Part shown: in pieces, positions 31,188 through 42,154 of the stretch
Numbering within the stretch: position 1 is the stretch's first letter
How the letters are laid out: every line of letters begins with the position of its first letter
Source of the DNA: Apoderus coryli
Taxonomy: Eukaryota; Arthropoda; Insecta; Coleoptera; Attelabidae
Length of the DNA: 64,000 bases
Assembly: GCA_911728435.2 (NCBI GenBank)
Contig: OU452216.1
Coordinates: forward strand, 2,542,842-2,606,841
Direction: 5' to 3'
Program-made: the position numbers and the translations under genes
The notes under the pieces: generated by a model
Database searches by the model: none
The model's input: the letters and a program-made list of their open reading frames with translations, nothing else
Told to the model about the DNA's origin: nothing

Positions 31188-33488
31188 CTAAAATGTGATA
31201 CTATTATTAATAATTAAGTCTCGAACTGAGGCCCCGAAACGTTGACCAGACAAACACGCCACTTCAACAGGCAATGCGTTGTACAATCGTGAGATACTGT
31301 AACTAAACGACCTCTCAAATAATGCAGTGCTATGTAGTGGCGGAGTAATAACGTGACTATTGCGAGTATATATAGAATGACCACGACCTCCATACTCAAT
31401 TTTATTGAATAAGTATAGAGGAGTCTTCGAATGCACAATTTTATTGTACAAAACAAGTAGATGTAGAAGTCTCCTCTGTTCCATTCTCATCCATCTCAGT
31501 TCAATAATCTTAGCGCTCACTCCACGATCCCTCGCTCGAATGCCAGTTATTAAACGCACACAAGAATTCTGCATGAGCTGAATCCTATGCTCATCGGCAC
31601 CAAGTAGGCAGGGCCCATAAACGACATCGCCAAAATTAAAGTGTGATAGAACCAGACTATCACAAAGCATTTTCCGGGTGGACTGGTTCAATAAAAGTCG
31701 TTGACTGTATATCATCTTCAGGTTGCAGAACGCTTTTTTGATGCAGGCACCTACATGTTCCCTAAACCGCAAATCAGCGTCAATTAATATTCCCAAGCTT
31801 TTAACAGTTTGACATTTCAAATCAACACCATCCAGATTAAGTTTCAGCACGGTGGAAGCAGCAATTCTGGCCTGATGCGTTCCCAATAGCAACAGCTGTG
31901 TCTTGTCTGGATTTATAGTAAGGCAGTGATTCTTAGATAGTTCCACAAGACTCCGCAAATCGTAATTCACATGCTCACAACTTTGAGCAATATCCGTCGG
32001 CCTAAAGGACATATATACTTGAGTATCGTCAGCATATAAATGAGCTGAGCAATATCTCAATCTCTTTACAAATTGTGAAGTATACAAGGAGAACAGCATT
32101 GGCCCAAGAATCGAACCCTGAGGCACACCACACTTTAATCTCCTGCTCTGCGAGACCTCGCCATCCAAAACCACAGCCTGATATCTATCATGAAGATAGG
32201 AACCAAGCAATGCCAAAGCAGACTCTCCAAAGCCAAGATAATACATTATCGCCAACATTAAATCGTGATCGACCCGATCAAATGCTTTAGAAAAATCCAA
32301 CAGTACCAAGGCTGTTAGCCGACCATGATCAGCCGCAAGCAGAGCATCATCCAACACCTTCAACAAGGCCGTTGAACAACTGTGTCCCCTACGAAAACCT
32401 GACTGGACTTCCGGGAGCAAGCCATGCTCATCAATGTATTTCCTCATTTGATCGTGCAAAATTCTCTCATATACCTTGGAGATAGCAGGAAGTATACTAA
32501 TAGGTCTTAGATCCTTCAAAGCCGACGGATTCCTGCACTTAGGGATAGGAATAACATTCGCTCGCCTCCAACTCGATGGAAAGTTCTTCGTTTCTATAGA
32601 GAAATTGACCAGATGTAGTATGATGGGAACAATAAAAGGACAGGAACGCACAAGCATGTCGGCATTAATTTTATCATGTCCAATAGCATTAGACTTAATC
32701 TTGAGCAAAGCATTAAGTACGTCTTCAAAAGTCGCCAGTCTGAACTCGAAACTAATGTCAGAATCAAATCTATTCGATAAATAAAAAGCAAGTGTTTCGC
32801 GATCAGGGGAACTATTAGATATATCAAGGAAAAAGTCATTTATGTTATCTACATTACCCAAGGTAGATGGAATAGTTGTTTTGTCCCTGCTGTATATATC
32901 CAACTCCCTCAACAGTTTCCAATTTTGGCTGGAGCTATTTCGACGAATACTACTCTCCAAATATCGCCTCTTTGCACTACTTACTTCACATGACACCAAG
33001 TTCCTTATTCTTTTGTACGCATCCCAATCCGCAACAGAACGACTTCTTCTATATTTAGCTAACGCTTTTTCCCTTTGCCTTTGCAAATCCTTAATATTTT
33101 GTGAAAGCCAAGGAGCCTTCTTCTTGGAGATTCTTACAGTTTTTAAGGGAGCATACCGATCGAAAACTTCTAAGAGGTACTGATTGAATAATGCAACCTT
33201 CATGTCTATGTTATTTATATAAAAAATATTATGGAAAGGCATATTCATTAAATCATTGTAAAAAAGATACTGGTCAAAGTAGCGAAAATCTCGAAAAGTG
33301 TAGGAAAACGGCTTAGGCTTCGAAAGTTTGGTCCTGAATGCACATCTTACCGGAAGATGGTCAGACAAATTAATATCATGCTCAACTTCAACAGAAGAAA
33401 CATATGTATTATCAGAACATATAATCAAATATAATAGCGATGCCGTAGTTAGACCATGCCTAGTTGGCTCATCAACAATCTGAGTCAA
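31188..33488 (-). CDS. LINE ORF2: reverse transcriptase part
   Basis: 766 open codons. Makes cDNA from the LINE RNA at the nicked target. Visible in order: the endonuclease C-terminal end (SDHLPVRCAF, the catalytic SDH) near residue 40; the RT fingers with LRPISILPAISKVYERIL; LLDFSKAFDRVDHD at about residue 398 (first catalytic Asp); GVPQGSILGPMLFSLY at about 453; LYADDTQVYMSF at about 485, the YADD catalytic box; and thumb plus C-terminal domain to the stop. All catalytic residues are intact. The N-terminal join to the endonuclease frame is broken by a 2-nt change in a CT repeat near 33500. Jockey superfamily; CR1 against jockey cannot be settled by eye. Confidence 0.92.
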   Translation of the reverse strand: MTQIVDEPTRHGLTTASLLYLIICSDNTYVSSVEVEHDINLSDHLPVRCAFRTKLSKPKPFSYTFRDFRYFDQYLFYNDLMNMPFHNIFYINNIDMKVALFNQYLLEVFDRYAPLKTVRISKKKAPWLSQNIKDLQRQREKALAKYRRSRSVADWDAYKRIRNLVSCEVSSAKRRYLESSIRRNSSSQNWKLLRELDIYSRDKTTIPSTLGNVDNINDFFLDISNSSPDRETLAFYLSNRFDSDISFEFRLATFEDVLNALLKIKSNAIGHDKINADMLVRSCPFIVPIILHLVNFSIETKNFPSSWRRANVIPIPKCRNPSALKDLRPISILPAISKVYERILHDQMRKYIDEHGLLPEVQSGFRRGHSCSTALLKVLDDALLAADHGRLTALVLLDFSKAFDRVDHDLMLAIMYYLGFGESALALLGSYLHDRYQAVVLDGEVSQSRRLKCGVPQGSILGPMLFSLYTSQFVKRLRYCSAHLYADDTQVYMSFRPTDIAQSCEHVNYDLRSLVELSKNHCLTINPDKTQLLLLGTHQARIAASTVLKLNLDGVDLKCQTVKSLGILIDADLRFREHVGACIKKAFCNLKMIYSQRLLLNQSTRKMLCDSLVLSHFNFGDVVYGPCLLGADEHRIQLMQNSCVRLITGIRARDRGVSAKIIELRWMRMEQRRLLHLLVLYNKIVHSKTPLYLFNKIEYGGRGHSIYTRNSHVITPPLHSTALFERSFSYSISRLYNALPVEVACLSGQRFGASVRDLIINNSITF

Positions 33489-34000
33489 GCCATAGTCACT
33501 AAGAAGAGAGAGAAAACGTCGCGTCGGGAGTAGCCACAGTGCATGTCTAAAACATTAATGTTAAAATCCCCCATAGATATTAACTGATTACAGTCAACTA
33601 GACCTCTACAAATATTTCCTTCAAACTCAGAAAAAAACTCCCCGATCCCCGTTGAGCCTGGAGGTCGGTATAACAACAAACACAAAATATTTTTAACCAT
33701 ACCGAATTTAAATTTAATCCAAATTTGTTCAGCATGGTCATTATCAAAATTCAAAACTTGAGTAAAATTGATAGACTTCCTTACGTACAGCAATACTCCA
33801 CCACCTCGACAGCGACCACGGTCGTGTCGTACAAAATTGTAGCCATTAATAATCAGATAGTCATCCAATGTGCGTTCGTCTAGCCAAGTCTCAGAGAGCC
33901 CAATAATGTCGAAACTATTATCTAAAACATAAGACTTAAATTGTTCAAACTTAGGCAATAATGATCTGATGTTTAAATGAACAACATTAAATGCATCCAT
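33485..34000 (-). CDS. LINE ORF2: endonuclease part
   Basis: 171 codons from the ATG at 34000, the N-terminus of ORF2. EEP nuclease motifs: VVHLNIRSLLPKFEQF (catalytic Asn), GLSETWLDE (catalytic Glu in SETW) and SMGDFNINVLD (GDFN) near residue 143. It nicks target DNA to prime reverse transcription. The frame runs out 20 codons after GDFN owing to an extra CT in a TCTCTCTCTT run near 33500; the correct continuation is in the frame that starts at 33488. One slippage event therefore separates this copy from an intact ORF2. Confidence 0.9.
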   Translation of the reverse strand: MDAFNVVHLNIRSLLPKFEQFKSYVLDNSFDIIGLSETWLDERTLDDYLIINGYNFVRHDRGRCRGGGVLLYVRKSINFTQVLNFDNDHAEQIWIKFKFGMVKNILCLLLYRPPGSTGIGEFFSEFEGNICRGLVDCNQLISMGDFNINVLDMHCGYSRRDVFSLFLVTMA

Positions 34001-34126
34001 TGTGAAACTATAAGTCTAAAACTAAACTTTAATTTGTCAAAACTTAAATATAGTTAAATATGTAAATAAACAATATTACATGAACCAAGAAGCAATACAT
34101 ATTCAATAAAACTAAAAGGACACAAA

Positions 34127-34672
34127 TTATTCACTAACATCACCCTTCAGAACTTCTATCTGCTCAAGGCTTTCCAGTCTAGCTATTCTTGCCGTTTCAT
34201 TTTTCCGACAGAAAATATGGCCATCTTTATACCAAACGTACTTGTATCCGGACTCCCTCAGCTGACGCGCTCTGTAAAACAAATCCCTTGATTCCTTAGA
34301 CATATCTTCATTAATATAAATTCTTCGCCCTGGTCCAGGCAATTGCAACTCTACTGAGTTCAAATCACCTATTCGCCTACGTTTTTCCATAACACTACTC
34401 TTTGCTTTGCTATCACCAAATGTTACAAGTAAAGGCCTAGTACCCGAACGACCAGGAAGCTTTTTAACAATTAGCTTACTCTGCTCAGATGTTGGTACAC
34501 CCAAACCGCTGAGGAGTTTTGTCACTTCCTCCTTTTCCGAAGAACCTTCCTGATGCAATCCTCTAATGATTATGTTATTACTTCTCCTCTCAACGTCCTT
34601 CTGATTAGATATTACCTTTTGGATAGCGTTCACTTCAGTTTGTGTAATAAAACGAATGAGCAATGGAATTTC
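34127..34672 (-). CDS. LINE ORF1, C-terminal RRM-like part
   Basis: About 180 codons ending at TGA/TAA before 34127. SNNIIIRGLHQEGSSEKEEV begins an RRM-like fold, and RPLLVTFGDSKAKSSVMEKR with RRIYINEDMSKESRDLFYRA completes the pattern seen in ORF1 proteins of CR1/jockey-type LINEs. Such proteins bind the element RNA and act as chaperones in the ribonucleoprotein. The N-terminal half (PHD and coiled coil) is displaced by the insertion ending near 34685; the peptide just after it, QQEIPLLIRFITQTEVNAIQ, is in frame with this part. Confidence 0.8.
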   Translation of the reverse strand, partial: EIPLLIRFITQTEVNAIQKVISNQKDVERRSNNIIIRGLHQEGSSEKEEVTKLLSGLGVPTSEQSKLIVKKLPGRSGTRPLLVTFGDSKAKSSVMEKRRRIGDLNSVELQLPGPGRRIYINEDMSKESRDLFYRARQLRESGYKYVWYKDGHIFCRKNETARIARLESLEQIEVLKGDVSE

Positions 34673-34684
34673 CTGTTGTCCGGC

Positions 34685-36190
34685 CCTGTGGTTATGTCTG
34701 AGTTTTATGGTTTATATTAGTTTGGAATATTAGTTTTTGGGTAGAATGGGTATAAATATTCTCTCGGTCATAAAATGTAAGGGAAATGTTTTTTCTGTTT
34801 ATTTTGTCGTTTATTGATATGGGTTTTTTTCAACATATGCAGATAATGCAAGTATTATCTTTGCCTGAAAGAATGGTGACGTATCTGGGAGAACAACCTT
34901 TTAGTTCGTTATCGAGAATATACAATTTTGTTTTATGGGTGGGCCAAAGATAGAGAAGAGAACCAGATGTTGGGTTACAGCGTGTTCACTCATAATTACT
35001 CGATAGATCTTCATGCAAATTAAATGTCGAACATTTTTGATTATATACTCCAGCTAATTGAAAAGCGTCACGGTTTCCCATATCAAAATAATATACTTAA
35101 CGGGCGAATAAAAAACTATGGGTTTTTATCCAGACGCAATCAAGCAAATTTATTAAAGTCGACATACGAATAAAAATGTATCTTGTTTGTTCTCACCCTG
35201 TAAATGTATAAGGGTAACTATGTCATAAATGTCCTTCATTTTGCTGGTCGGCTATTTTCCGTCTAGGTACCTGCTTTTTAACTTTTATGAGGCATGCTAC
35301 AAGGAATAAGTTTTTAAATATTCAGATTGGTCTTGGTCTTTGTTGAATAAAGAAGTGTTTTCTCTAATTATAAATGTTAAATTAAATATTTTAATTTGTT
35401 TTTGAATTTAGAAAATTTTCAGTTGAGAATTATTTTCTAGTTTTTGTTTAAAGACTAAGTTCATTTCTTTTTATTTCGAAATAGTGAAATATATAAAGTT
35501 GCGTAAGTTTTGATATACTTTTAATTGAAGGCCTTTTTGTTTAATAAGTTTTTGTTTATAAAGTGTAAAGTTATTTCTTTAGTAATTGAAATAAATTCCG
35601 TTTCCACTAGTATGTTAAAGTCTCGTATAAAAATTAATATTATTATTCGAATTATATTAATTTTTTCCTATCTCTAAGTAGTACAAGTAATAACTACGAT
35701 TTTCTTTTAAATTCTCATTATTGCTTAATTGTTTTATTCTTTCTCTTTCTTTTATTTAAACATATTTATTTCTTTATTGTTATTAAATGTTATTAAATTT
35801 CTTTAATTAGTTTTCATTATTAAATTAGTTGTTTTTAGCCCAAAAATATGTGTTTCATTTCTAATAAAGTTAACAATAAATTAGTAACAAAAAAGTCCTT
35901 TTTTTTAATTAAAGTCGGTGACCGATAGTGAAAAATACTATATTGGTAAGTAAATTTTGCATTACTTCAGTACAGATTAATAAAGCTTATTTTAGTTGTT
36001 TGTTTGTTCATATAATAATTTGATTCTGTTATTATTCAAGTTGATATTCTTTGGTTGTTCTTCTTTATTTTAAACCGCTCGTAAAATATGGAAGCGAACC
36101 CGTAACCAATTTAATAGCATATCGGAGTTCATTTGGATGAAACTATAACATTATTATTCTTCTGAATGTATATAACATCCGCTAATTACT
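34685..36190. mobile_element. 1.5-kb unidentified insertion in LINE ORF1
   Basis: AT-rich non-coding DNA separating the coiled coil from the RRM-like part of ORF1. The edges read GTGGTTAT (left) and CGGTTACA (right), suggesting a short GGTTA target duplication. No terminal inverted repeats or transposase are visible. A CACCCTGTAAATG string is present inside at about 35206. On the minus strand its edges resemble a GTAAGT donor and a CCACAG acceptor. Confidence 0.6.
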
Positions 36191-36195
36191 TACGG

Positions 36196-36801
36196 TTACA
36201 TTTGCAAGGCATTTACACTTCTCTTCAATTGTTCGTTTTCTTTCTTTAATGATTTATTCTCCACCAAAATCTGCTTTAAGGTACTACGTATTTCCTCCAC
36301 CCCACGGTTGTGAAAATCAAGCGATTCCTCAAAGCTTTCAAACTTTTTAGAAAGACGTCCAATTACCTCCTGCAGATTGTTGATTGCAGCAAGTTGAGTC
36401 TCCTGCGGAACACCACATGAGCCACACTGGTCGACACGAGCAGCGACAGGAGTCTTGTCCTTGGGAAACAAGAGGGCAGATCTCCTTCTATTTCTGCTAG
36501 GAGAAGGATCCCGTATGTCAGTTCTGTACATCAAAGAAGGTTCGTCATCATCCTCAGATAGCTGGCAATTAGCAGATGATCCTCCTTTCACTTGACATTG
36601 TTTACATATCCAGGACACATCATGCTTTTTAGGTCCAGTTACATCCTCCTTTTTATATCCTGCACATGTCAAGTGTACCCATAACTGACAAGCACCAGCA
36701 CACTGTATACGAAAATTGGTCTTACCCAATTTCTGGCCACATAACTTGCAGGACATAATATTTTGTAGCAACTCACTAAGTCCCAAATATAAATCAATCA
36801 A
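36196..36801 (-). CDS. LINE ORF1, PHD finger and coiled coil
   Basis: Starts at ATG 36801 or, just ahead of the domain, ATG 36756. A PHD-type zinc finger occupies roughly the first 55 residues after MSCKLCGQKLG (Cys pairs, the WVHLTC His/Cys and WICKQC Trp/Cys pair all present). A Ser/Arg-rich linker follows, then a predicted coiled coil (LKQILVENKSLKKENEQLKR). PHD plus coiled coil ahead of an RRM-like domain is known in ORF1 of several arthropod LINEs; the coiled coil should trimerise the protein. The frame ends at TAA just where the 1.5-kb insertion begins. Confidence 0.82.
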   Translation of the reverse strand: MIDLYLGLSELLQNIMSCKLCGQKLGKTNFRIQCAGACQLWVHLTCAGYKKEDVTGPKKHDVSWICKQCQVKGGSSANCQLSEDDDEPSLMYRTDIRDPSPSRNRRRSALLFPKDKTPVAARVDQCGSCGVPQETQLAAINNLQEVIGRLSKKFESFEESLDFHNRGVEEIRSTLKQILVENKSLKKENEQLKRSVNALQM

Positions 36802-37094
36802 TGCAAAGCCGATTTATTGTAAAAACGGAATATACAAAAAAAATGTAGTACCTACAGTACCTACAGATACAGAATGATATGGGAATTTAACAGTTTATAC
36901 ACTAATTAAAAGTACAAAATCAACAGGTTACTTAACACATTTGAGTAAATAAAGATACGCAAAATCAAGTCCACAACTACATCTCAAAACTCGCGCAAAC
37001 CACAGATCAAAATACAAATATGCGACCGAAAAAAATCATATTAAACACGAGCGCGAGTTTCACGTGCCTATACTTATAAAGGCCCATGGAATTT
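36802..37094 (-). promoter_or_regulatory. Probable LINE 5' UTR with internal promoter
   Basis: Leader of the minus-strand LINE, lying between ORF1 and the resumption of the outer LINE at about 37095. It is richer in GC near its 5' end (ACGAGCGCGAGTTTCACGTG at about 37040). LINEs of this group use an internal promoter in this position; that is inference. Confidence 0.5.
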
Positions 37095-37540
37095 GAGAGA
37101 GTTTCTCTTACCCCGGCAGCATTCTCGCGGCGAACACAAGTATCGATGATAACCTGAAACAACTAGCACTGAGGCGATTGTCAGGCACCAGCTGCCATGG
37201 ACTGGTCACGTAATCCGCATGCCAACGGAACGCCTTCCGAAGAGAATACTTTATTCACAGCTTAAGGTCGGCTCATGAAATCAGGAAGGACACCAAAAGA
37301 GGTACAAGGATGGCTTAGATGTGAAGAACAACTGGGAGCAGATCGCGAACGATCGACCGATATGGACGCATACCATTTACGAGGACCATAAAGTTTTTGA
37401 AGAGCAGCGCGACGACATGTGGATGCGAGGAGAGAGCATCCAAACGCATCTGTGGTACATCGCACCTGCAACAGCCGGTAAACAACAGAAATCCCTGAGT
37501 TGGACTAATTCATAGTCGCTAGCGAGTGATGATGATGTCA
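37095..37540 (+). pseudogene. LINE RT (GVKQGC type), 3' part
   Basis: Resumes the plus-strand LINE cut at 30982: SYPGSILAANTSIDDNL corresponds to the F.YLGS......ID region after the catalytic box, then HGLVT, RMPTERLPKRILYSQLK, and in the next frame NNWEQIANDRPIWTHTIYED with a conserved Trp-rich C-terminal end. The frame is broken near 37200 and 37275. Strand, order and content match the piece at 30000-30982. Confidence 0.8.
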
Positions 37541-38455
37541 TTAGGCATCATTTTTAAAGCCAAACCAGATGGCATAATTAAAAGTTTAATTAAATGCTAA
37601 GGAAAAATAATTCTCATATGATACGTACTTTCTATGTGACACTGTGTAAATAAAAAAAATTGGTAACAATAAATCTGAAATATTCATCAAATTATACATG
37701 TCGGTTCAAAAGTTAGAATCGAAGATGTAAATTGTTGCGTAGAACTTTGGGGGTAAATATTCGTTAGGAGAAATTTGGTTTAGGTAGATCACAAACTATA
37801 CTTATTAGGAGCTCCCCAATCCGCTTCCAGATTTATGTCACAAACTTCACCGGACAGCCTATATAAATATTAGTACCTACTAATCTTATACATACACTTG
37901 TATACATGGTTTAATGTTGTGCAGTTGCTTCTCAATGAATTCGATGGTTTGATCGGTTCGTAAATTATCCAACTTATTTCGACTAATTTCGCTCTCCAGC
38001 CATTTACAGGAACTTTTCAAACCTAGAAATATGTAAATACATTATTTTATTATATCCTACAAGACTGTAATATATTATAGATCTGAAACATGTTTCAGTC
38101 TTGACGATTTCAGCATTTCTATAAATAAAGCCTAACATTTCTACATGCCTTCTGGACCACATTTTCTATATGATTCCCAAATGTCATATTTTTATCGCTA
38201 AGCTTTGACAAGACATTCTCCTTCGACATTGTACTTAATATTGGGACTAAGTCGATTGATATAGCAGGAGTACAATAAGTTTTAAGAGGGAGTTTATGTT
38301 AACACAATCTAAGACTGAAGATAGTATTTTACTAATTTTAAGCTCGTCAGCATTCATTATGCAGTCAGCATGAATACAATTGTCTCCAATGCCATAAATT
38401 AAGTGATCAGATAATAAAAAATTGATTTAAGAAAAATCGATTAACCATCATGATA
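37541..38455. other. Gene-poor stretch
   Basis: AT-rich, with no supportable gene or repeat boundaries. Confidence 0.4.
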
Positions 38456-38457
38456 TA

Positions 38458-39241
38458 CAGGGTGTACGGAATGACGTGTACAACGGAATAGCACACATTC
38501 CTTGGCCGAAAATATTATGATTTAGGTCAAGTTATCTATATACAAAATTGCTTCGTTTCTGCGCTAGAGGGCTTTAAAAGTGAATATTTGATAGATTTTA
38601 TTCATTTTTTAGATACACGTTTGCACCAATAAACTACAGTTTTTTATTGAAGAAACTCCAACTTCTAGAATTACAGGGTGTTTAAAAGCTTAGTCACAAT
38701 AACTTATCTACCCATATTTTTTGTAACCCTCGTATAATCAATACCAGTTTTGTTTTGTGAATAGTTCTTTTTATTTAGAAACTATTTACTTTTTTACAAA
38801 ATTTTAGTTTGTCAAACAGTTTAGAAATAAAAAAATATTTTCTAAGTCGCTACAAGCCTGAATCAGTACAATACTATAAATACAAAGTTAAAATTGACAA
38901 TGACTTAGAGATAAACCGTAAAAACAAAAAGACGAAATTCTAAACGCAAATCAGGTTAAATGAAATTATAATAATAACCATCTTTTAATAAATACTTTGT
39001 GCTAAGTTACAATAATTATTAAGTATGCTGATTCAGGCATGCATGTAGGGATTTAGAAATTATTTTGTTACCTCTAAACTGTTAGACAAACTAAAATTTT
39101 GTAAGAGAGTAAATAAATATTCACTTTTAAAGCCCAAACCACGCAATTTTATCTATAGATAGGTTGACCTAAATCATCATATTTTCGGCCAAAGAATTTG
39201 TGCTATTCCGTTGTACACGTCATTTCCAGACACCCTGTATA
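38458..39241. repeat. TIR element with ~85-bp terminal repeats
   Basis: Left end TACAGGGTGTACGGAATGAC and right end (reverse) TACAGGGTGTCTGGAAATGA continue as inverted copies through GTGTACAACGGAATAGCACA and CTTTGGCCGAAAATAT to AGGTCAA. The central part carries ORF-less AT-rich DNA. TA appears at both edges, suggesting a Tc1/mariner-type MITE of about 780 bp. Confidence 0.8.
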
Positions 39242-39770
39242 AAAAGAAAAATTGAATAGCATAATAATGTTAGTTTTTGATTTTATTTAAATAGAGGTGA
39301 CCTCAATGGAAATTTCTGAAACATTAAATTTATAAGTTTCTCTTTTTGCAACTGATGATGAAGCTGGTTTAAGTTCCGAAAAATGTTTGGATACTGATTA
39401 TAAATTTCTATTAATTAACTCCACAGTATGGACTATTTTTTAAAATTATCATTAATTAATTGATGATTTATCACTCACTGATGCACGACCATGAAGAAAT
39501 TCTGGAAACTACTTATACATTAATTTTATCTAGTGGTGATTCATTACCACCCTGTATATCTAATTCTAATACAAAACACGTACACGATCGTCAATTTAAT
39601 TTGGGTCCTAGAAATTTACTAAATGAATTTTTATTTGGTTATACTTTTATCTACAACTGTCACATGGCTGCAATTGAACAAACTAATATCTCTTAAATAC
39701 AACATTCTACAGGGTATTTTGAATGTGATTTTATTTTTGTTAGATGCGTATAGATATTTTATTGATAGTA
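39242..39770. other. Gene-poor stretch
   Basis: No gene supported. A short open stretch at 39460-39696 has no recognisable domain and is probably chance. Confidence 0.35.
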
Positions 39771-40480
39771 AAAATAAACTGTTCCCTTCGAGAGACGAAT
39801 AGCTCTCAATATTTAAGGCTGTTTGATCAGACTCCAAATATAGGTATAAGGTATTCATGATTGTGCACTTATTTCTTAATCGATTTGAAAAATTCTTTTT
39901 GGATCATAGAGAGAACACTTTAACAGAGGTTTATATAGGAATACAAATAAAATTTCTTAAAAATTTATTTTGAAGTCAATATAAATTGTTAAGAAAAAGT
40001 GTAAAAGTAATATTTATGTCAGTTACCTTTTCGGTAATGCTCTTGGTGACAAGCTATATATTTCCAAATAAAATATGTTATTTATTGTAGAAGCAACTAT
40101 TTTTTTTTTTTAACGGGCGCCTATGGGACATATATTTTTTGGCGTGCATTTTGAATACCAAATCAACTACATAAAAAAAAAGATTTTTAGTCTAATTTTT
40201 TGACCATTTTCTACTATTTATGAACGCCTATGTGAACAAGTATTTTCTTTATGCTGCATTTTGTAGGTTATCCTATATCAAAACTATATATAATTACTTA
40301 GCCAATTTTTAGTTTTAGAAATATTTTTTTTTTCATTTTTGACCCCTTTTTACACTATTTGCGAATACCTATGTGAACCAATTCTGCTATGTGACAGTTT
40401 TTAGGTTATTTTCTATCACAACTATAAAATTATTCCATATTTCCAATAAGTTTATATAGGAAATATGTTTTTAATTTAAA
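39771..40480. repeat. GCCTATG-family copy, interrupted
   Basis: Starts with the family terminus (TAAACTGTTCCCTTCGAGAG, then GAATAGCTCTCAATATTTAAG). About 180 bp of foreign sequence interrupts it (about 39815-39990), then AAGTGTAAAAGTAATATTTAT resumes. Internal units with CGCCTATGGG (about 40127) and CGCCTATGTG (about 40227) follow. The 3' terminus is missing. Confidence 0.75.
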
Positions 40481-42150
40481 TTAAACTATTTAATTTAAAT
40501 TAAACTATAAAAGCATCCATATAATAAAAAATTGTAATTATTCTTTAATCCGCAAACGTGATGTTTGACATAAAATTTCAAATATTTCGAAAACTGCACA
40601 TGAACTATCTTTAGAATTACAAGTAGAATCTAAAAAAATATATAATTTATTTAGGATCCTATTTAAGATAAGGAAGTTGACACCAACTTCTGGTATAACC
40701 GAAAGTACTAGATTATTGGAAACATTTTAGCCGAATTGGCGCCGTCGACCTAAGTACTACACTAGATTTTCAGATTGTTCCACAGGGTAGTTTCTCCGTA
40801 ATCGATCGAAACCCGGTATATGACTCAAAAAAAATTAGGATATTTTTCCAGCTTTAATATGTTTTCAAGCATTAAACAATCTGGGCGTTAATGGGCACAT
40901 AAATCAATCGCTAGAAATGTATGGTAGGTATTTTCAACTAATAGGAGCGCCAAATTCCCTAACGGGACACCTAAAGTTATTCGGGCTAGTCCGTCCCCAA
41001 AAAATTATAATTATTTAATTTCTGAGGCTCATGTAATTTTAATTTTTATGAATAATAGTCCTCGTTATATACTTTTTAAAGAATATACTAGTAATTATGA
41101 ATATAATAATTATTATGTTTATGCGTATGTAGTAGGTATATACCAGACCTTAAATACAACTTAAAACAGAAAATATACTTTAGAACTTTCCTACATCCAC
41201 AACGAAAATAATGTCAAAGATGTTGGAAAACTAACATCACAATTCGATGAACAATTAATAACATATTATGCGGAATATATAATAATGTAGGTACCATGGT
41301 ATGATATGTAACTATGTGAATGTTTACCTTACTTCTACCAAAGATAAATACATATTTTGTCTTTGCTTCTACTATGATGGGTATCATGTCGAGTGTTACA
41401 TTTATTATGTTATTATTACTATCCACCACTATACAGATACACCACCTAATTTAAGTCGCAATAAATTCTTAAAGATACACCTACCTACCTACCTACCTCC
41501 TACCTTACGTTCCCACAACATACGCTTTGGTAGAATGGCGTTGTATAATAGTCTATTTTACAGCAACACAAAATATATAAACCTAGGTACTTGCATATAA
41601 GTATTATTATTCAAACCTACCTTGAATTTTTCCCGTATGTTCGACGAGACTTCTGTTTCGTGCATTAATTGTGTCGGTTATATTTTTTATGCAGTTGATT
41701 GAATCCATAATTAATTATTCTGATTCGATTGAAGAATTCAAATTTTTTAACCAGTCACTATCAGCTGATGCTGATTATTTCTATTACAAATTACGAGTGT
41801 TTAGTGTTTGTGTTTACTTATTTACTGTGCTTGAGACTGCTCTGAGAAATTCCCGAAGGAACGCTCACCCTTAATAATTATTATCACCTCACAACTACTG
41901 ACTGCTGTCAACTTAGCTACCACGCCAGCGCCTCTCTGTGGAAATAAGGTACATGGCCAGTTTGCACCATACTGCTTTTTTAATATTGAATTTATTACAA
42001 ATGATTTTTATTTACTAAATTATATGTGCCGCGTCCTCCCCTTAATTTGTTTCTATTATTGTTTTTTTTTGTTACTTATTATAAGTTCGGTCGTTCTTAT
42101 TGTTATTATTATTTTCCGCAATTCAAGGCACATTAATGTTCATAATAATA
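40481..42150. other. Gene-poor stretch with minor repeats
   Basis: No gene supported. It contains ACTTCTGGTATAACCGAAAG at about 40688, a degenerate form of a palindrome shared with 46.76 and 50.81 kb, and a short ACCT repeat (CTACCTACCTACCTACCT) at about 41480-41500. Confidence 0.45.
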
Positions 42151-42154
42151 TCTT

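Larger units (their letters stand above)
30983..37094 (-). mobile_element. 6.1-kb CR1/jockey-type LINE, near full length
   Basis: Minus-strand element with, in order, a 5' leader (about 37094-36802), ORF1 with PHD finger and coiled coil (36801-36196), a non-family insertion (about 34685-36190), the RRM-like part of ORF1 (34672-34127), ORF2 endonuclease and RT (34000-31188), a 3' UTR and an ATT-repeat tail at 30989-31012. It lies in the opposite-strand LINE at 30000-37540. ORF2 has only one frameshift, so the copy is young. Confidence 0.88.

Noticed and set aside
32476..33183. Plus-strand open frames of 100-113 codons within the LINE
   Set aside because: They lie opposite the intact RT frame and have no domain; antisense shadows.
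34690..36190. Spliced intron within LINE ORF1
   Set aside because: A retrotransposed copy should be intron-free, and the frame before the donor-like site already stops with TAA. Kept only as an alternative to insertion.
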